DNA of 10,176 nucleotides. Origin: Chloroflexota bacterium (GTDB lineage Bacteria; Chloroflexota; Anaerolineae; UBA3071). The stretch is taken from NCBI GenBank assembly GCA_014383605.1, contig JACNHM010000190.1:1-10176 (forward strand), in the 5' to 3' direction. Each line of letters opens with the position of its first letter. Within the stretch, counting starts at the first letter, position 1. The notes under the pieces were generated by a model that saw nothing but the letters and a program-made list of their open reading frames with translations, was not told where the DNA came from and made no database searches. Shown here piece by piece: positions 1 to 5,514 of this stretch. A program made the translations under genes and the position numbers.

Positions 1-68
1 CGCAGAGACGCGGAGGCGCAAAGGAAACCATGAATGCTCTGCGGCTCTGCGCCTTTGCGGCTCTGCGT
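1..68. repeat. Imperfect inverted repeat, CGCAGAG/CTCTGCG family, upstream of the GxxExxY gene
   Basis: The left arm (1-23, beginning CGCAGAGACGCGGAGG) is an imperfect inverted complement of the right arm (46-68, ending CGGCTCTGCG), so the element can fold into a long imperfect hairpin. It ends about 14 bases before the ATG at 83, with only an AAGGAG ribosome binding site between. A related element lies at 466-533. Such low-complexity GC-rich repeats are scattered between genes in several bacterial lineages; I see no transposase with it. It may start left of the window. Confidence 0.65.
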
Positions 69-82
69 TTCAAGGAGACCCC

Positions 83-463
83 ATGCACGAGAACGAGATC
101 AGCAAGATCATCCTGAACGCCGCCATCGAAGTCCACCGCACCCTGGGCGGACCGGGCCTGCTGGAGAGCGTCTACGAAGAAGCCCTGGCCTGGGAACTGG
201 AACAGCAGGGCCTGTCCGTGGAGCGCTAAAAGGCAGTCCCCGTCGTATACAAAGGTCAGACCCTGGCCGTGCCCCTGCGGCTCGACCTGCTGGTCGGCGG
301 CAAGGTCATCGTCGAGTGCAAAGCGACTACCGACTATAACCGCATCTTTGAAGTCCAGACGCTGACCTATCTGCGGCTGACCGGCCTCAAGTTGGGGCTG
401 GTCATCAATTTCGGTGAGAGGCTGGTTAAGAATGGCTTTCACCGCGTGGTCAACAACCTGTAA
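83..463 (+). pseudogene. GxxExxY protein (PD-(D/E)XK nuclease-like), interrupted by an in-frame TAA
   Basis: The reading frame from ATG 83 (preceded by AAGGAG at 72-77) encodes a typical GxxExxY family protein of 126 codons, the family's usual length. Residues 25-31 are GLLESVY, the signature Gly-x-x-Glu-x-x-Tyr. After the interruption the frame continues with RLDLLVGGKVIVECKA, where Asp68, Glu78 and Lys80 fit the PD-(D/E)XK nuclease pattern of Pfam PDDEXK_3. Codon 49 (227-229) is TAA in the context VER-stop-KAVPVVYKGQ; relatives, as I recall them, have Gln here, so a CAA to TAA change would explain it. No frameshift is needed and both halves look intact, so the break is recent, or a sequencing error, or it is read through. 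Family function is not firmly known. A downstream GTG at 269 could restart only the C-terminal 64 residues. The gene is bracketed by two related hairpin repeats. Confidence 0.85.
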
Positions 464-465
464 AA

Positions 466-533
466 GCAGAGATACAGAGATGCAAAGATACAAAGGGTTT
501 TCTCTGCGCCTCTGCGCCTCTGCGCCTTTGCGT
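466..533. repeat. Second CGCAGAG/CTCTGCG-family repeat with three tandem TCTGCGCC octamers
   Basis: This element fills the gap between the GxxExxY pseudogene and the mini-ORF at 545. Its left part (GCAGAGATACAGAGATGC...) is a degenerate complement of its right part, which has three perfect back-to-back copies of TCTGCGCC (503-510, 511-518, 519-526) followed by TTTGCG. It shares CCTTTGCG and the overall order of arms with the element at 1-68, in the same orientation. Like that element it ends just before a ribosome binding site (GGGAGAG, 535-541) and a start codon. Confidence 0.6.
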
Positions 534-544
534 TGGGAGAGCCC

Positions 545-661
545 GTGACCCGGGATGAGATCATCGCCTGCCTCAAACGCGTCCGCAAGTCCATCCACCT
601 CTGGACGCGGGAAGGCGGGCGGCAGGGGTACCTTACCTTTGTCAGCCGGTTTATCTCGTAG
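545..661 (+). CDS. Small hypothetical protein, 38 residues
   Basis: A GTG start at 545 follows a GGGAGAG ribosome binding site by three bases and opens a 38-residue frame ending at TAG 659-661. The peptide begins MTRDEIIACLKRVRKS and continues with HLWTREGGRQGYLTFVSRF. It has no membrane segment or signal peptide; a charged N-terminal helix is followed by a Gly/aromatic segment (WTREGGRQGYL). I have the impression of similar short peptides (W-T-R-x-G-G-R-x-G-Y-L-x-F) in related genomes but cannot confirm a family, and no function is offered. In support: the good ribosome binding site and a peptide of ordered, non-random composition. Against: the short length and the lack of a neighbour that explains it. 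Confidence 0.5.
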   Translation: MTRDEIIACLKRVRKSIHLWTREGGRQGYLTFVSRFIS

Positions 662-702
662 CAGGGTTGAAAGACATGAGCCGCAAGTAATGAGGAAACT
701 CC

Positions 703-1278
703 ATGAAACTACCGACACCCCGGCGACGACGCTTGACCACTGAGCCAGAAGAAGAGGTACAGGAAATCCCGGTGGCCGAAGAAACCGCCATTGATATCAC
801 CGCGCCGCGCGAGTGCATCTACCAACGGTTTGAGGACCAGCCCGGCCCCTGCCCGCGCTGCGGCGGCGCTCTGCAGCAGAGCACCCAGACGTACCTGGTC
901 GTCACCAGGCGGGGCAAGAAGATCACCGATCCCTTCATCATGGGCTCTGATTTCGGCTGGTTCTGCACCCGCTGCCCCACCGTGGTCATCAATCCAGACC
1001 AGGTGAGCGAGATGCTCCAGCATAGGCTGCCCCACTGGGACATCGGCAGCGAGTTCGCTGTGGCGGGCATCGTTGATCTGGACGCCATCCCCGAGGAAAA
1101 ACGCCATCTGCCGTTGGACGGCGACGACAACCCCATCCCGTTAGTGGAGTTCACCAACGTCTCCCGCCAGGCAGCGCCTGACCGACCCCCTCGGAAGCCC
1201 AAAACCACGCGCCGCAAGCACGCGGCTCCGGCGCCGAAGAAGTCGAAGAAGCCCCGACGCAAAAAGCGGCGTCGCTGA
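703..1278 (+). CDS. Zinc-ribbon hypothetical protein with a basic Lys/Arg-rich tail
   Basis: A 191-residue protein that I do not recognise as a named family. The start at ATG 703 is supported by TGAGGA at 691-696, six bases upstream. The N-terminus has a short Arg cluster (residues 7-10) and an acidic stretch (15-27). The core has two CxxC pairs, CPRC at 50-53 followed by GG, and CTRC at 88-91 in the context DFGWFCTRCPTVVI, so it very likely binds one zinc ion as a ribbon with a 34-residue insert. Residues 105-150 form an acidic/hydrophobic region. The last 30 residues are almost entirely Lys, Arg, Pro and Ala, ending KKPRRKKRRR, which suggests nucleic-acid or ribosome contact. It is cytoplasmic, with no signal peptide or membrane helix. 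It is convergent with galT. The final codons double as a hairpin that looks like the galT terminator. Confidence 0.8.
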   Translation: MKLPTPRRRRLTTEPEEEVQEIPVAEETAIDITAPRECIYQRFEDQPGPCPRCGGALQQSTQTYLVVTRRGKKITDPFIMGSDFGWFCTRCPTVVINPDQVSEMLQHRLPHWDIGSEFAVAGIVDLDAIPEEKRHLPLDGDDNPIPLVEFTNVSRQAAPDRPPRKPKTTRRKHAAPAPKKSKKPRRKKRRR

Positions 1279-1284
1279 CGCCGC
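1261..1284 (-). terminator. Probable rho-independent terminator of galT, inside the convergent gene
   Basis: Read on the minus strand, GCGGCGTC-AGC-GACGCCGC forms a perfect 8-bp GC-rich stem with a three-base loop (plus-strand 1266-1284) followed at once by TTTTTGCG (complement of the A run at 1261-1265). It lies about 90 bases after the galT stop. The same bases encode the last KKRRR-stop codons of the plus-strand zinc-ribbon gene. On the plus strand no T tract follows the hairpin, so it should act mainly on galT transcripts. Confidence 0.6.
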
Positions 1285-1298
1285 CTTAAGATTCGACC

Positions 1299-1355
1299 GC
1301 AGACTGCGCCGATTTCACCGTTTTTCGCATCTGCGCAATCTGTGAGATCTGCGGT
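1299..1355. repeat. Imperfect inverted repeat, CCGCAGA...TCTGCGG
   Basis: The gap between the two convergent genes holds CCGCAGACTGCGCCGATT at its left and GCGCAATCTGTGAGATCTGCGG at its right, imperfect reverse complements that could pair as a long interrupted hairpin around a TTTTTCG loop. It resembles the 'ATCTGCG-CAATCTGTG' class of dispersed intergenic repeats and differs in sequence from the elements at 1-68 and 466-533, though all share CTGCG cores. Confidence 0.5.
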
Positions 1356-1373
1356 TGAGTTGCAAGTGCACCC

Positions 1374-2438
1374 TTACGGGGTCTCGCCCCGCTGCTTGTA
1401 GTGCACTTCTGGCAGTTCCCGCAGCCGCGCCGCGGCCGCCTCGGCGGGGATGTCCCGCTGCGGCTCGGCCAGCATCTCGTAGCCGACCATGAACTTGCGC
1501 ACCGCGGCCGAGCGCAGCAGCGGCGGGTAAGTGTGGGCATGGAGGTGCCAGGCCGGGTAGTCCCGTCCGTCGGTCGGCTGCTGGTGGAAGCCCATGGAGT
1601 AGGGGAAGGATATCTCGAACAGGTTGTCGTAGCGGGTGGTCAGCCGCTGGATGATCTCCGCCAGCCCGTCCCGCTCAACGTCGCTTAGTTCCAGGAGCGA
1701 CGGCACGTGGCGGCGGCTGAGCAGCATCGTCTCGAAGGGCCAGACGGCCCAGAAGGGCACCAGGGCCACGAAGTGATCGTTCTGGCAGACGATGCGCTCC
1801 CGCTGCATTTCCTCCAGCGCCAGGACATCGCACAGCAGACAGCGTCCCCGTTCCTGCCAGTAGTCCATCTGCGCCGCCAACTCCTCGGCCGGCTCGTGGG
1901 GCAGGCTCTCGTTGGCCCACACCTGGCCATGCGGGTGCGGGTTACTGGCCCCCATCATGGCCCCCTTGTTCTCGAACACCTGCACGTGATTGATCTGCGG
2001 CCGCCTGCCCAGCTCCTCGGTCTGCTCCGCCCACACGTCCACCACCTTGCGGATGTCGGCCAGGGCCATCTCCGGCAGCGTCAGGTCGTGGCGCGGCGAG
2101 AAGCAGATGACGCGGCAGAGGCCCCGCTCGCTGCGCGCCACCAATAGCCCTCGCTCGTTCACCTCACCCGCGGGCGTGTCCAGCAGCAAGGCAGAGAAGT
2201 CGTTGTCGAAGACGAAGGTTTCCGTGTAGAGCGGGTTGCGCACGCCGCCGGCGCGTGCGTTGCCCGGGCAGAGGTAACACTGCGGATCGTAGCGCGGTCG
2301 TTCCTCCGGCGGCGGCTTCTCCACCTGCCCCAGCCAGGGCCGCTGGGTGCGGTGCGGCGAGACCAGAATCCACTCCCGGGTCAGCGGGTTGTAGCGGCGG
2401 TGCGAGTGGTCGGTCAGATCAAAGATTCCTGCCATCAT
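1374..2438 (-). CDS. galT: Galactose-1-phosphate uridylyltransferase
   Basis: GalT moves UMP from UDP-glucose to galactose-1-phosphate in the Leloir pathway, in the cytoplasm (EC 2.7.7.12). The 354-residue length is normal. It shows the family hallmark NPHPHGQ at 166-172, where His170 is the nucleophile that becomes uridylylated. By comparison with the E. coli enzyme the zinc ligands are Cys54 and Cys57 (CYLCPGN), His117 (SPRHDLTL) and His168. The second metal site is represented by Glu186, His285 and the HAH pair His300/His302 in [19 protein letters not shown] (156-160) is also typical. All key residues are present, so it should be active. The protein can start at either of two adjacent ATGs (2438 or 2435); AAGG lies directly before the first, so the second is slightly better placed. 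No galK or galE is nearby. It is divergent from the toxin-antitoxin pair. Confidence 0.95.
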   Translation of the reverse strand: MMAGIFDLTDHSHRRYNPLTREWILVSPHRTQRPWLGQVEKPPPEERPRYDPQCYLCPGNARAGGVRNPLYTETFVFDNDFSALLLDTPAGEVNERGLLVARSERGLCRVICFSPRHDLTLPEMALADIRKVVDVWAEQTEELGRRPQINHVQVFENKGAMMGASNPHPHGQVWANESLPHEPAEELAAQMDYWQERGRCLLCDVLALEEMQRERIVCQNDHFVALVPFWAVWPFETMLLSRRHVPSLLELSDVERDGLAEIIQRLTTRYDNLFEISFPYSMGFHQQPTDGRDYPAWHLHAHTYPPLLRSAAVRKFMVGYEMLAEPQRDIPAEAAAARLRELPEVHYKQRGETP

Positions 2439-2454
2439 CCTTACCCTGAACGAA

Positions 2455-2492
2455 TTGGAGATTTCAGTTCTTTCATGCTATAATGCTATAAT
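2455..2492 (+). promoter_or_regulatory. Promoter with tandem extended -10 boxes for the toxin-antitoxin operon
   Basis: TTGGAG (2455-2460) and TATAAT (2479-2484) are 18 bases apart, and the -10 is extended by TG at 2476-2477. The unit TGCTATAA occurs twice in direct succession (2476-2483, 2484-2491) and is followed by TGC, giving a second TATAAT at 2487-2492. The whole is bounded by ATGC and GCAT. The antitoxin ATG lies about 52 bases beyond the second -10. The repeated unit might also be an operator for autoregulation, which is inference. Confidence 0.65.
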
Positions 2493-2543
2493 GCATTTGT
2501 TGATGTTTCTGCCTCTCGCCTGAGCGTGGTGAAGGAGCCAACG

Positions 2544-2834
2544 ATGAGCACACAAGCTACTGCCATCTATGAACGAGGTGTTTTGCGCCTCTTGACACCA
2601 ATTGCCCTGCCTGAGCGGGCGCGTGTTCGAATCCAGATTCTGGAAGATCAGCACGCCGAGGACGATCTGCGCCGGGCCGAGGCGGTGTTAATCGCCACGG
2701 GACTTGTAAGACAACTGAAGCCGCCACCTGACCTCAAGACCGTGTCCAAAGCTCGTAGGGTCGAACTGGCTCGGCTGTATGCAAATGGGGGACCTCTGTC
2801 TGAGGTCGTCATTGCCGAGCGTGATGGCCGATGA
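2544..2834 (+). CDS. Antitoxin, DUF104/AF2212-like family
   Basis: A 96-residue protein whose first 33 residues carry the AF2212-like (DUF104, Pfam PF01954) pattern: AIYERGVLRLLTPIALPE followed by the strand RVRIQIL. This is the short beta-rich N-terminal module of antitoxins that accompany PIN-domain toxins. Residues 37-96 are charged and mostly helical, as expected of a toxin-wrapping C-terminus. The ATG at 2544 is chosen because AAGGAG (2532-2537) sits six bases upstream; an upstream in-frame GTG at 2526 lacks such a site. The stop codon overlaps the start of the PIN gene by four bases (ATGA), so the two are translationally coupled. The antitoxin should neutralise the toxin and probably represses the operon, though no clear DNA-binding motif is seen. 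Confidence 0.8.
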   Translation: MSTQATAIYERGVLRLLTPIALPERARVRIQILEDQHAEDDLRRAEAVLIATGLVRQLKPPPDLKTVSKARRVELARLYANGGPLSEVVIAERDGR

Positions 2835-3295
2835 TGCCCTACTACCTTGATACCAGCGCGCTCATCAAACACTACGTCGCCGAACCGGGCAGCCAGTGGG
2901 TTGAAGCCGTCGTCTTCGAACCGGATGACGCTCTGCTGTTGACATCCCGAGTAACGATGGTGGAGGTATGGAGCGCATTGGCCCGCCGCAGACGCGAGAT
3001 TTCCATCTCATCTCAGGATCACGCCGATGCCCTGGCTGCCTTTCGTGAGGATTGCCTGACCCGTTATCACTTCGTCGAATTCGAGATGCCTGTCGTTGAG
3101 CTTGCCGGACAGTTGCTGGATCGCCACCCGTTGCGAGCCTACGATGCGGTGCAACTTGCCTCTGCGCTCATCGTCAGCCAGACATTGTCTGAGGCAGGCT
3201 TCCCAGCCCTCACCTTCCTCTCCGCCGACGACCGTCTCCTCGCCATTGCCCGTGCCGAGGAGTTGCTCACTGATAACCCCAACCTGCCCCCCTGA
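2831..3295 (+). CDS. PIN-domain ribonuclease toxin, VapC-like
   Basis: A 154-residue single PIN domain, the size expected of VapC-type toxins, which cleave RNA in a metal-dependent way. The N-terminus YYLDTSALIKHY carries the first acidic residue (Asp7). Glu45 in MVEVWSAL, Asp105 in RAYDAVQLASAL and Asp133/Asp134 in FLSADDRLLAIA complete the acidic metal site, so the active site looks intact. The start is either of two consecutive ATGs (2831 or 2834), the first overlapping the antitoxin stop. The gene order (antitoxin then toxin, coupled) and the shared promoter mark this as a type II toxin-antitoxin pair. The RNA target cannot be read from the sequence. Only 23 bases separate its end from the convergent aminotransferase gene. 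Confidence 0.88.
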   Translation: MMPYYLDTSALIKHYVAEPGSQWVEAVVFEPDDALLLTSRVTMVEVWSALARRRREISISSQDHADALAAFREDCLTRYHFVEFEMPVVELAGQLLDRHPLRAYDAVQLASALIVSQTLSEAGFPALTFLSADDRLLAIARAEELLTDNPNLPP

Positions 3296-3318
3296 CTATC
3301 GCGGCGCACCCAAACCAC

Positions 3319-4491
3319 TCAGCTATTGCCCTGCAACACCACCTGCGCTGCCGCCACGCCCACGCCTGGCTCGAACTCATAACCGCAGCCGCCCAGCCCC
3401 GTCTCCAGCGCACCGACCGTGGCCAGCAGGTCGCCCGGCTTGGTCGCCCCCATGTGCCCGATGCGGAAGTAGAGCGTCTTGATCTCCGGATGCAGCCCGC
3501 CGGCCAGGATGGCCCCCGCCGCCTTCACCTTGGGCAGCAGATCCGGCCCCGTGATCCCCTCAGGATAGTAGGGCGCGGTCAGCGTGGCTGCGGCGTGAGC
3601 GGGATCGGTGGGCACCTGGCCCAGGCCCAGGGCAGCGATGGCCGCCTGGCACGCCGCGCCCAGCGTGCGGTGGCGGACGAAACGAGGCTCCATCCCCTCG
3701 GCCAGGATCTGGCCCAGGCTGACGTTGAGCGCGCAGATCAGGTTGACGGGCGGCGTGCCGAAGTAGCAGGGGCGCCGCGCCTCGTAGGCTTCCATGATCG
3801 GCAGCCACTGGCTCCAGTCGGCGTAGTAGTTGCCCACCGGCGTCTGGCGAGCGCGCCAAACGTCCATGGCCCGCGGCCCGGCCACCAGCAAGGCCAGCCC
3901 CGGCGGCACACCGATGGCCTTCTGCGAAGCGGTCAACGCCAGGTCAATGCCCCACGCTTCCTGGCGCAACTCCTCGCCGGCCACCGAGCAGACGCCATCG
4001 AGCACGGTCAGGACGCCATACTCTTGTCCCAGCGCGCCCAGCGGCTGCGGGTGCACGCGCACGCCCGTCGAAGTGTCCACGTGGGTCATGGTCATCAGCT
4101 TGTAGCCGCCACCGCGCAGCGCGGCCTCGACCTCCTCCAGATCAACGGTACCCCCCAGCGGGGCGCGCAGCACCGTGACCTCGGCGCCGTAGCGGGCCAG
4201 CAACTCGGCGTAGCGCTCGCCGAAGTAGCCGCTGCTGAGCACCAGCGCCCGGTCGCCCGGCTCGACGAGGTTGGCCCCGGCCATGTCCATGGCCAGCGTG
4301 CCCGACCCGGCCACCACGAAGGGCTGGCCCGCAGGGCACAGCCACACCTCCCGCATGCGCTCCAGCGCCTGGCCGAAGGCCTCGATGAAGTCGGGTGCCA
4401 CGTGGCTGGTCGTGGGTGCGCCCAGCGCCTGCAGCACCGCCGGCTCGAACTCGATGGGGCCGGGGATCATCAGCAATGTGCGGTCTTTCAT
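3319..4491 (-). CDS. Class V aminotransferase, alanine/serine-glyoxylate type
   Basis: A 390-residue fold-type I, PLP-dependent aminotransferase of the AGXT/SPT subgroup, which transfers an amino group from alanine or serine to glyoxylate, forming glycine. MIPGPIEFEPAVLQALGAPTTSH is typical of the N-terminus. AGSGTLAMDMA (61-71) forms the phosphate-binding loop, HVDTSTGVRVHP (137-148) and Asp165 in VLDGVCS contact the cofactor, and Lys191 in LTASQKAIGVPPG is the Schiff-base lysine. YFGTPPVNLICALN is the usual active-site return loop. The ATG at 4491 is chosen because the family's N-terminus begins there and AAGGAG lies ten bases upstream; an in-frame extension to 4557 would read into repeat DNA. 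Downstream of the HOGA-like aldolase in the same direction, it could use the glyoxylate made there. The exact amino donor is unproven; other class V roles (phosphoserine or purine-linked) are less likely. Confidence 0.88.
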   Translation of the reverse strand: MKDRTLLMIPGPIEFEPAVLQALGAPTTSHVAPDFIEAFGQALERMREVWLCPAGQPFVVAGSGTLAMDMAGANLVEPGDRALVLSSGYFGERYAELLARYGAEVTVLRAPLGGTVDLEEVEAALRGGGYKLMTMTHVDTSTGVRVHPQPLGALGQEYGVLTVLDGVCSVAGEELRQEAWGIDLALTASQKAIGVPPGLALLVAGPRAMDVWRARQTPVGNYYADWSQWLPIMEAYEARRPCYFGTPPVNLICALNVSLGQILAEGMEPRFVRHRTLGAACQAAIAALGLGQVPTDPAHAAATLTAPYYPEGITGPDLLPKVKAAGAILAGGLHPEIKTLYFRIGHMGATKPGDLLATVGALETGLGGCGYEFEPGVGVAAAQVVLQGNS

Positions 4492-4530
4492 GGTTGTCGT
4501 TCTCCTTGCTCTCGCGAACTGTTGGCTAAG

Positions 4531-4612
4531 GGCGTAAAACGTGAAACGTAAACTCACGCATCACGTTTTACGCTTTACGTTTTACGTATTACTCACGCAT
4601 CACGCTTCACGC
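4531..4612. repeat. ACGTTTTACGC/CACGCATCACG repeat cluster between aminotransferase and aldolase genes
   Basis: The gap of about 108 bases is largely repeats. GCGTAAAACGTGAAACGTAAA-type sequence at 4533-4553 is the imperfect reverse complement of the ACGTTTTACGCTTTACG-type sequence at 4563-4588, making a hairpin. ACTCACGCATCACG occurs twice (4552-4565 and 4591-4604) as an exact 39-base-spaced direct repeat. The right end runs into the aldolase gene, encoding its last residues EREA and stop. On the minus strand the cluster lies between the aldolase stop and the aminotransferase ribosome binding site. Confidence 0.65.
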
Positions 4613-5514
4613 TCTGGCAGCACGCTGCCTTCAATGAGAATCGCCCGCAACTTCTCCCTCAACTCACCCGCCAGCGGCAACAGCGGCTCGCGCACCGGCC
4701 CGCCATAGAGACCCAGCATGTCCATGGCCGCCTTCAGCGCCGGCACGCCCCAGCCACTGGTGACGGCGGTGTTCACGGGGATCATGCGCACCTGCAGCTC
4801 GCGGGCCTGCTCCCATTGGCCGTCCAGGAAGTGCTGGCGGAGGGCCAGGCACTTGTCGGGGGCGATGTTGGCCAGCGCCAGGATGCCGCCCACGGCGCCG
4901 ACGGACAGGCCCGGCAGCAGGAAACTCGCCGAGCCGGCCAGCACCTGGAAGTCGGGGCCGGCCAGCCGCCGGATGTCGCCCATCTTGACCACGTTGCCGC
5001 CCGATTCCTTGATGCCGATGACGTGGGGATGCTCGGCCATGGCCGCCACCGTCGCCGCGCTGAGGTCAATCCCCGTGCAGGCGGGCATGTTGTAGATGAT
5101 GATGGGGATGGGCGACGCCTCGGCCACGGCGTGGAAGTGGTGGATCAGCACCTCCGGCGTCATGCGGCCCGTGTAGTACGAGGGCGTGATGATCAACGCG
5201 GCGTCGGCGCCGACGTCGGCAGCCTTCTTCGTCAGCTCGATGGTCATGCAGGTAGCTTCGTAGCCGGTGCCGGCGATCAGCAACCTGTCGGCAGGAATGG
5301 CGGCGCGGGCCGTCTCCAGCACCTGCAGCTTCTCCTCTTCCGTCAGGAAGACGTACTCGCCGTTGGTACCCAGCACCACGTAGCCGCGCAAGCCGAACTG
5401 ATTCCAGCGGGCCAGGTTGTCGGCCAGAGCAGCGGGCGCAAAGCGGCCCTGGGCATCGAAGGGCGTCGGTATCGGCGGATAGATGCCATCCAGCCGCAGG
5501 GGTTGTGGGTTCAT
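4600..5514 (-). CDS. DapA-superfamily aldolase, 4-hydroxy-2-oxoglutarate aldolase (HOGA1)-like
   Basis: A 304-residue class I aldolase of the dihydrodipicolinate synthase/N-acetylneuraminate lyase superfamily (TIM barrel, Schiff base). Lys169 in VIGIKESGGN is the Schiff-base lysine and Tyr141 in IYNMPACTG the catalytic tyrosine. The substrate loop is GTNGEY (49-54) instead of the GTTGE of true DapA, matching the GSNGEF of mammalian HOGA1. Long stretches also follow HOGA1 as I remember it: GADAAL..TPSYYTGRM, ALIHH-like HHFHAVA, SPIPIIIYNMPA, DFQVLAGSASFLL and GQWEQARELQ. The likely reaction is 4-hydroxy-2-oxoglutarate to pyruvate plus glyoxylate; a different 2-keto acid aldol is possible. The ATG at 5514 has GAGGAGG five bases upstream and overlaps the aldo/keto reductase stop (ATGA), indicating coupling. 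The C-terminal EREA falls in repeat DNA, so the tail has probably been altered by a repeat insertion. Confidence 0.88.
   Translation of the reverse strand: MNPQPLRLDGIYPPIPTPFDAQGRFAPAALADNLARWNQFGLRGYVVLGTNGEYVFLTEEEKLQVLETARAAIPADRLLIAGTGYEATCMTIELTKKAADVGADAALIITPSYYTGRMTPEVLIHHFHAVAEASPIPIIIYNMPACTGIDLSAATVAAMAEHPHVIGIKESGGNVVKMGDIRRLAGPDFQVLAGSASFLLPGLSVGAVGGILALANIAPDKCLALRQHFLDGQWEQARELQVRMIPVNTAVTSGWGVPALKAAMDMLGLYGGPVREPLLPLAGELREKLRAILIEGSVLPEREA

Noticed and set aside
34..339. Plus-strand open frame spanning the first repeat and the GxxExxY start
   Set aside because: It is out of frame with the GxxExxY protein, begins inside the repeat and is very Arg/Pro-rich, as expected of an alternate frame.
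503..526. CRISPR array
   Set aside because: Octamer repeats are directly adjacent with no spacers, and there are no cas genes in the window.
1..661. Insertion sequence around the GxxExxY gene
   Set aside because: No transposase, no target-site duplication that I can see, and the flanking elements are direct copies of hairpins, not terminal inverted repeats of one unit.
709..1262. Minus-strand open frames opposite the zinc-ribbon gene
   Set aside because: The plus frame has CxxC pairs, a good RBS and sensible composition; the opposite frames show none of these.
3454..4551. Long plus-strand open frame (365 codons) opposite the aminotransferase gene
   Set aside because: It is the antisense shadow of a well-identified class V aminotransferase in GC-rich DNA; the peptide is rich in Arg, Gly, Gln and His without any recognisable motif.
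4492..4557. N-terminal extension of the aminotransferase (22 extra codons)
   Set aside because: It would be encoded partly by the ACGTTTTACGC repeat and precedes the normal family N-terminus; the ATG at 4491 has its own AAGGAG.
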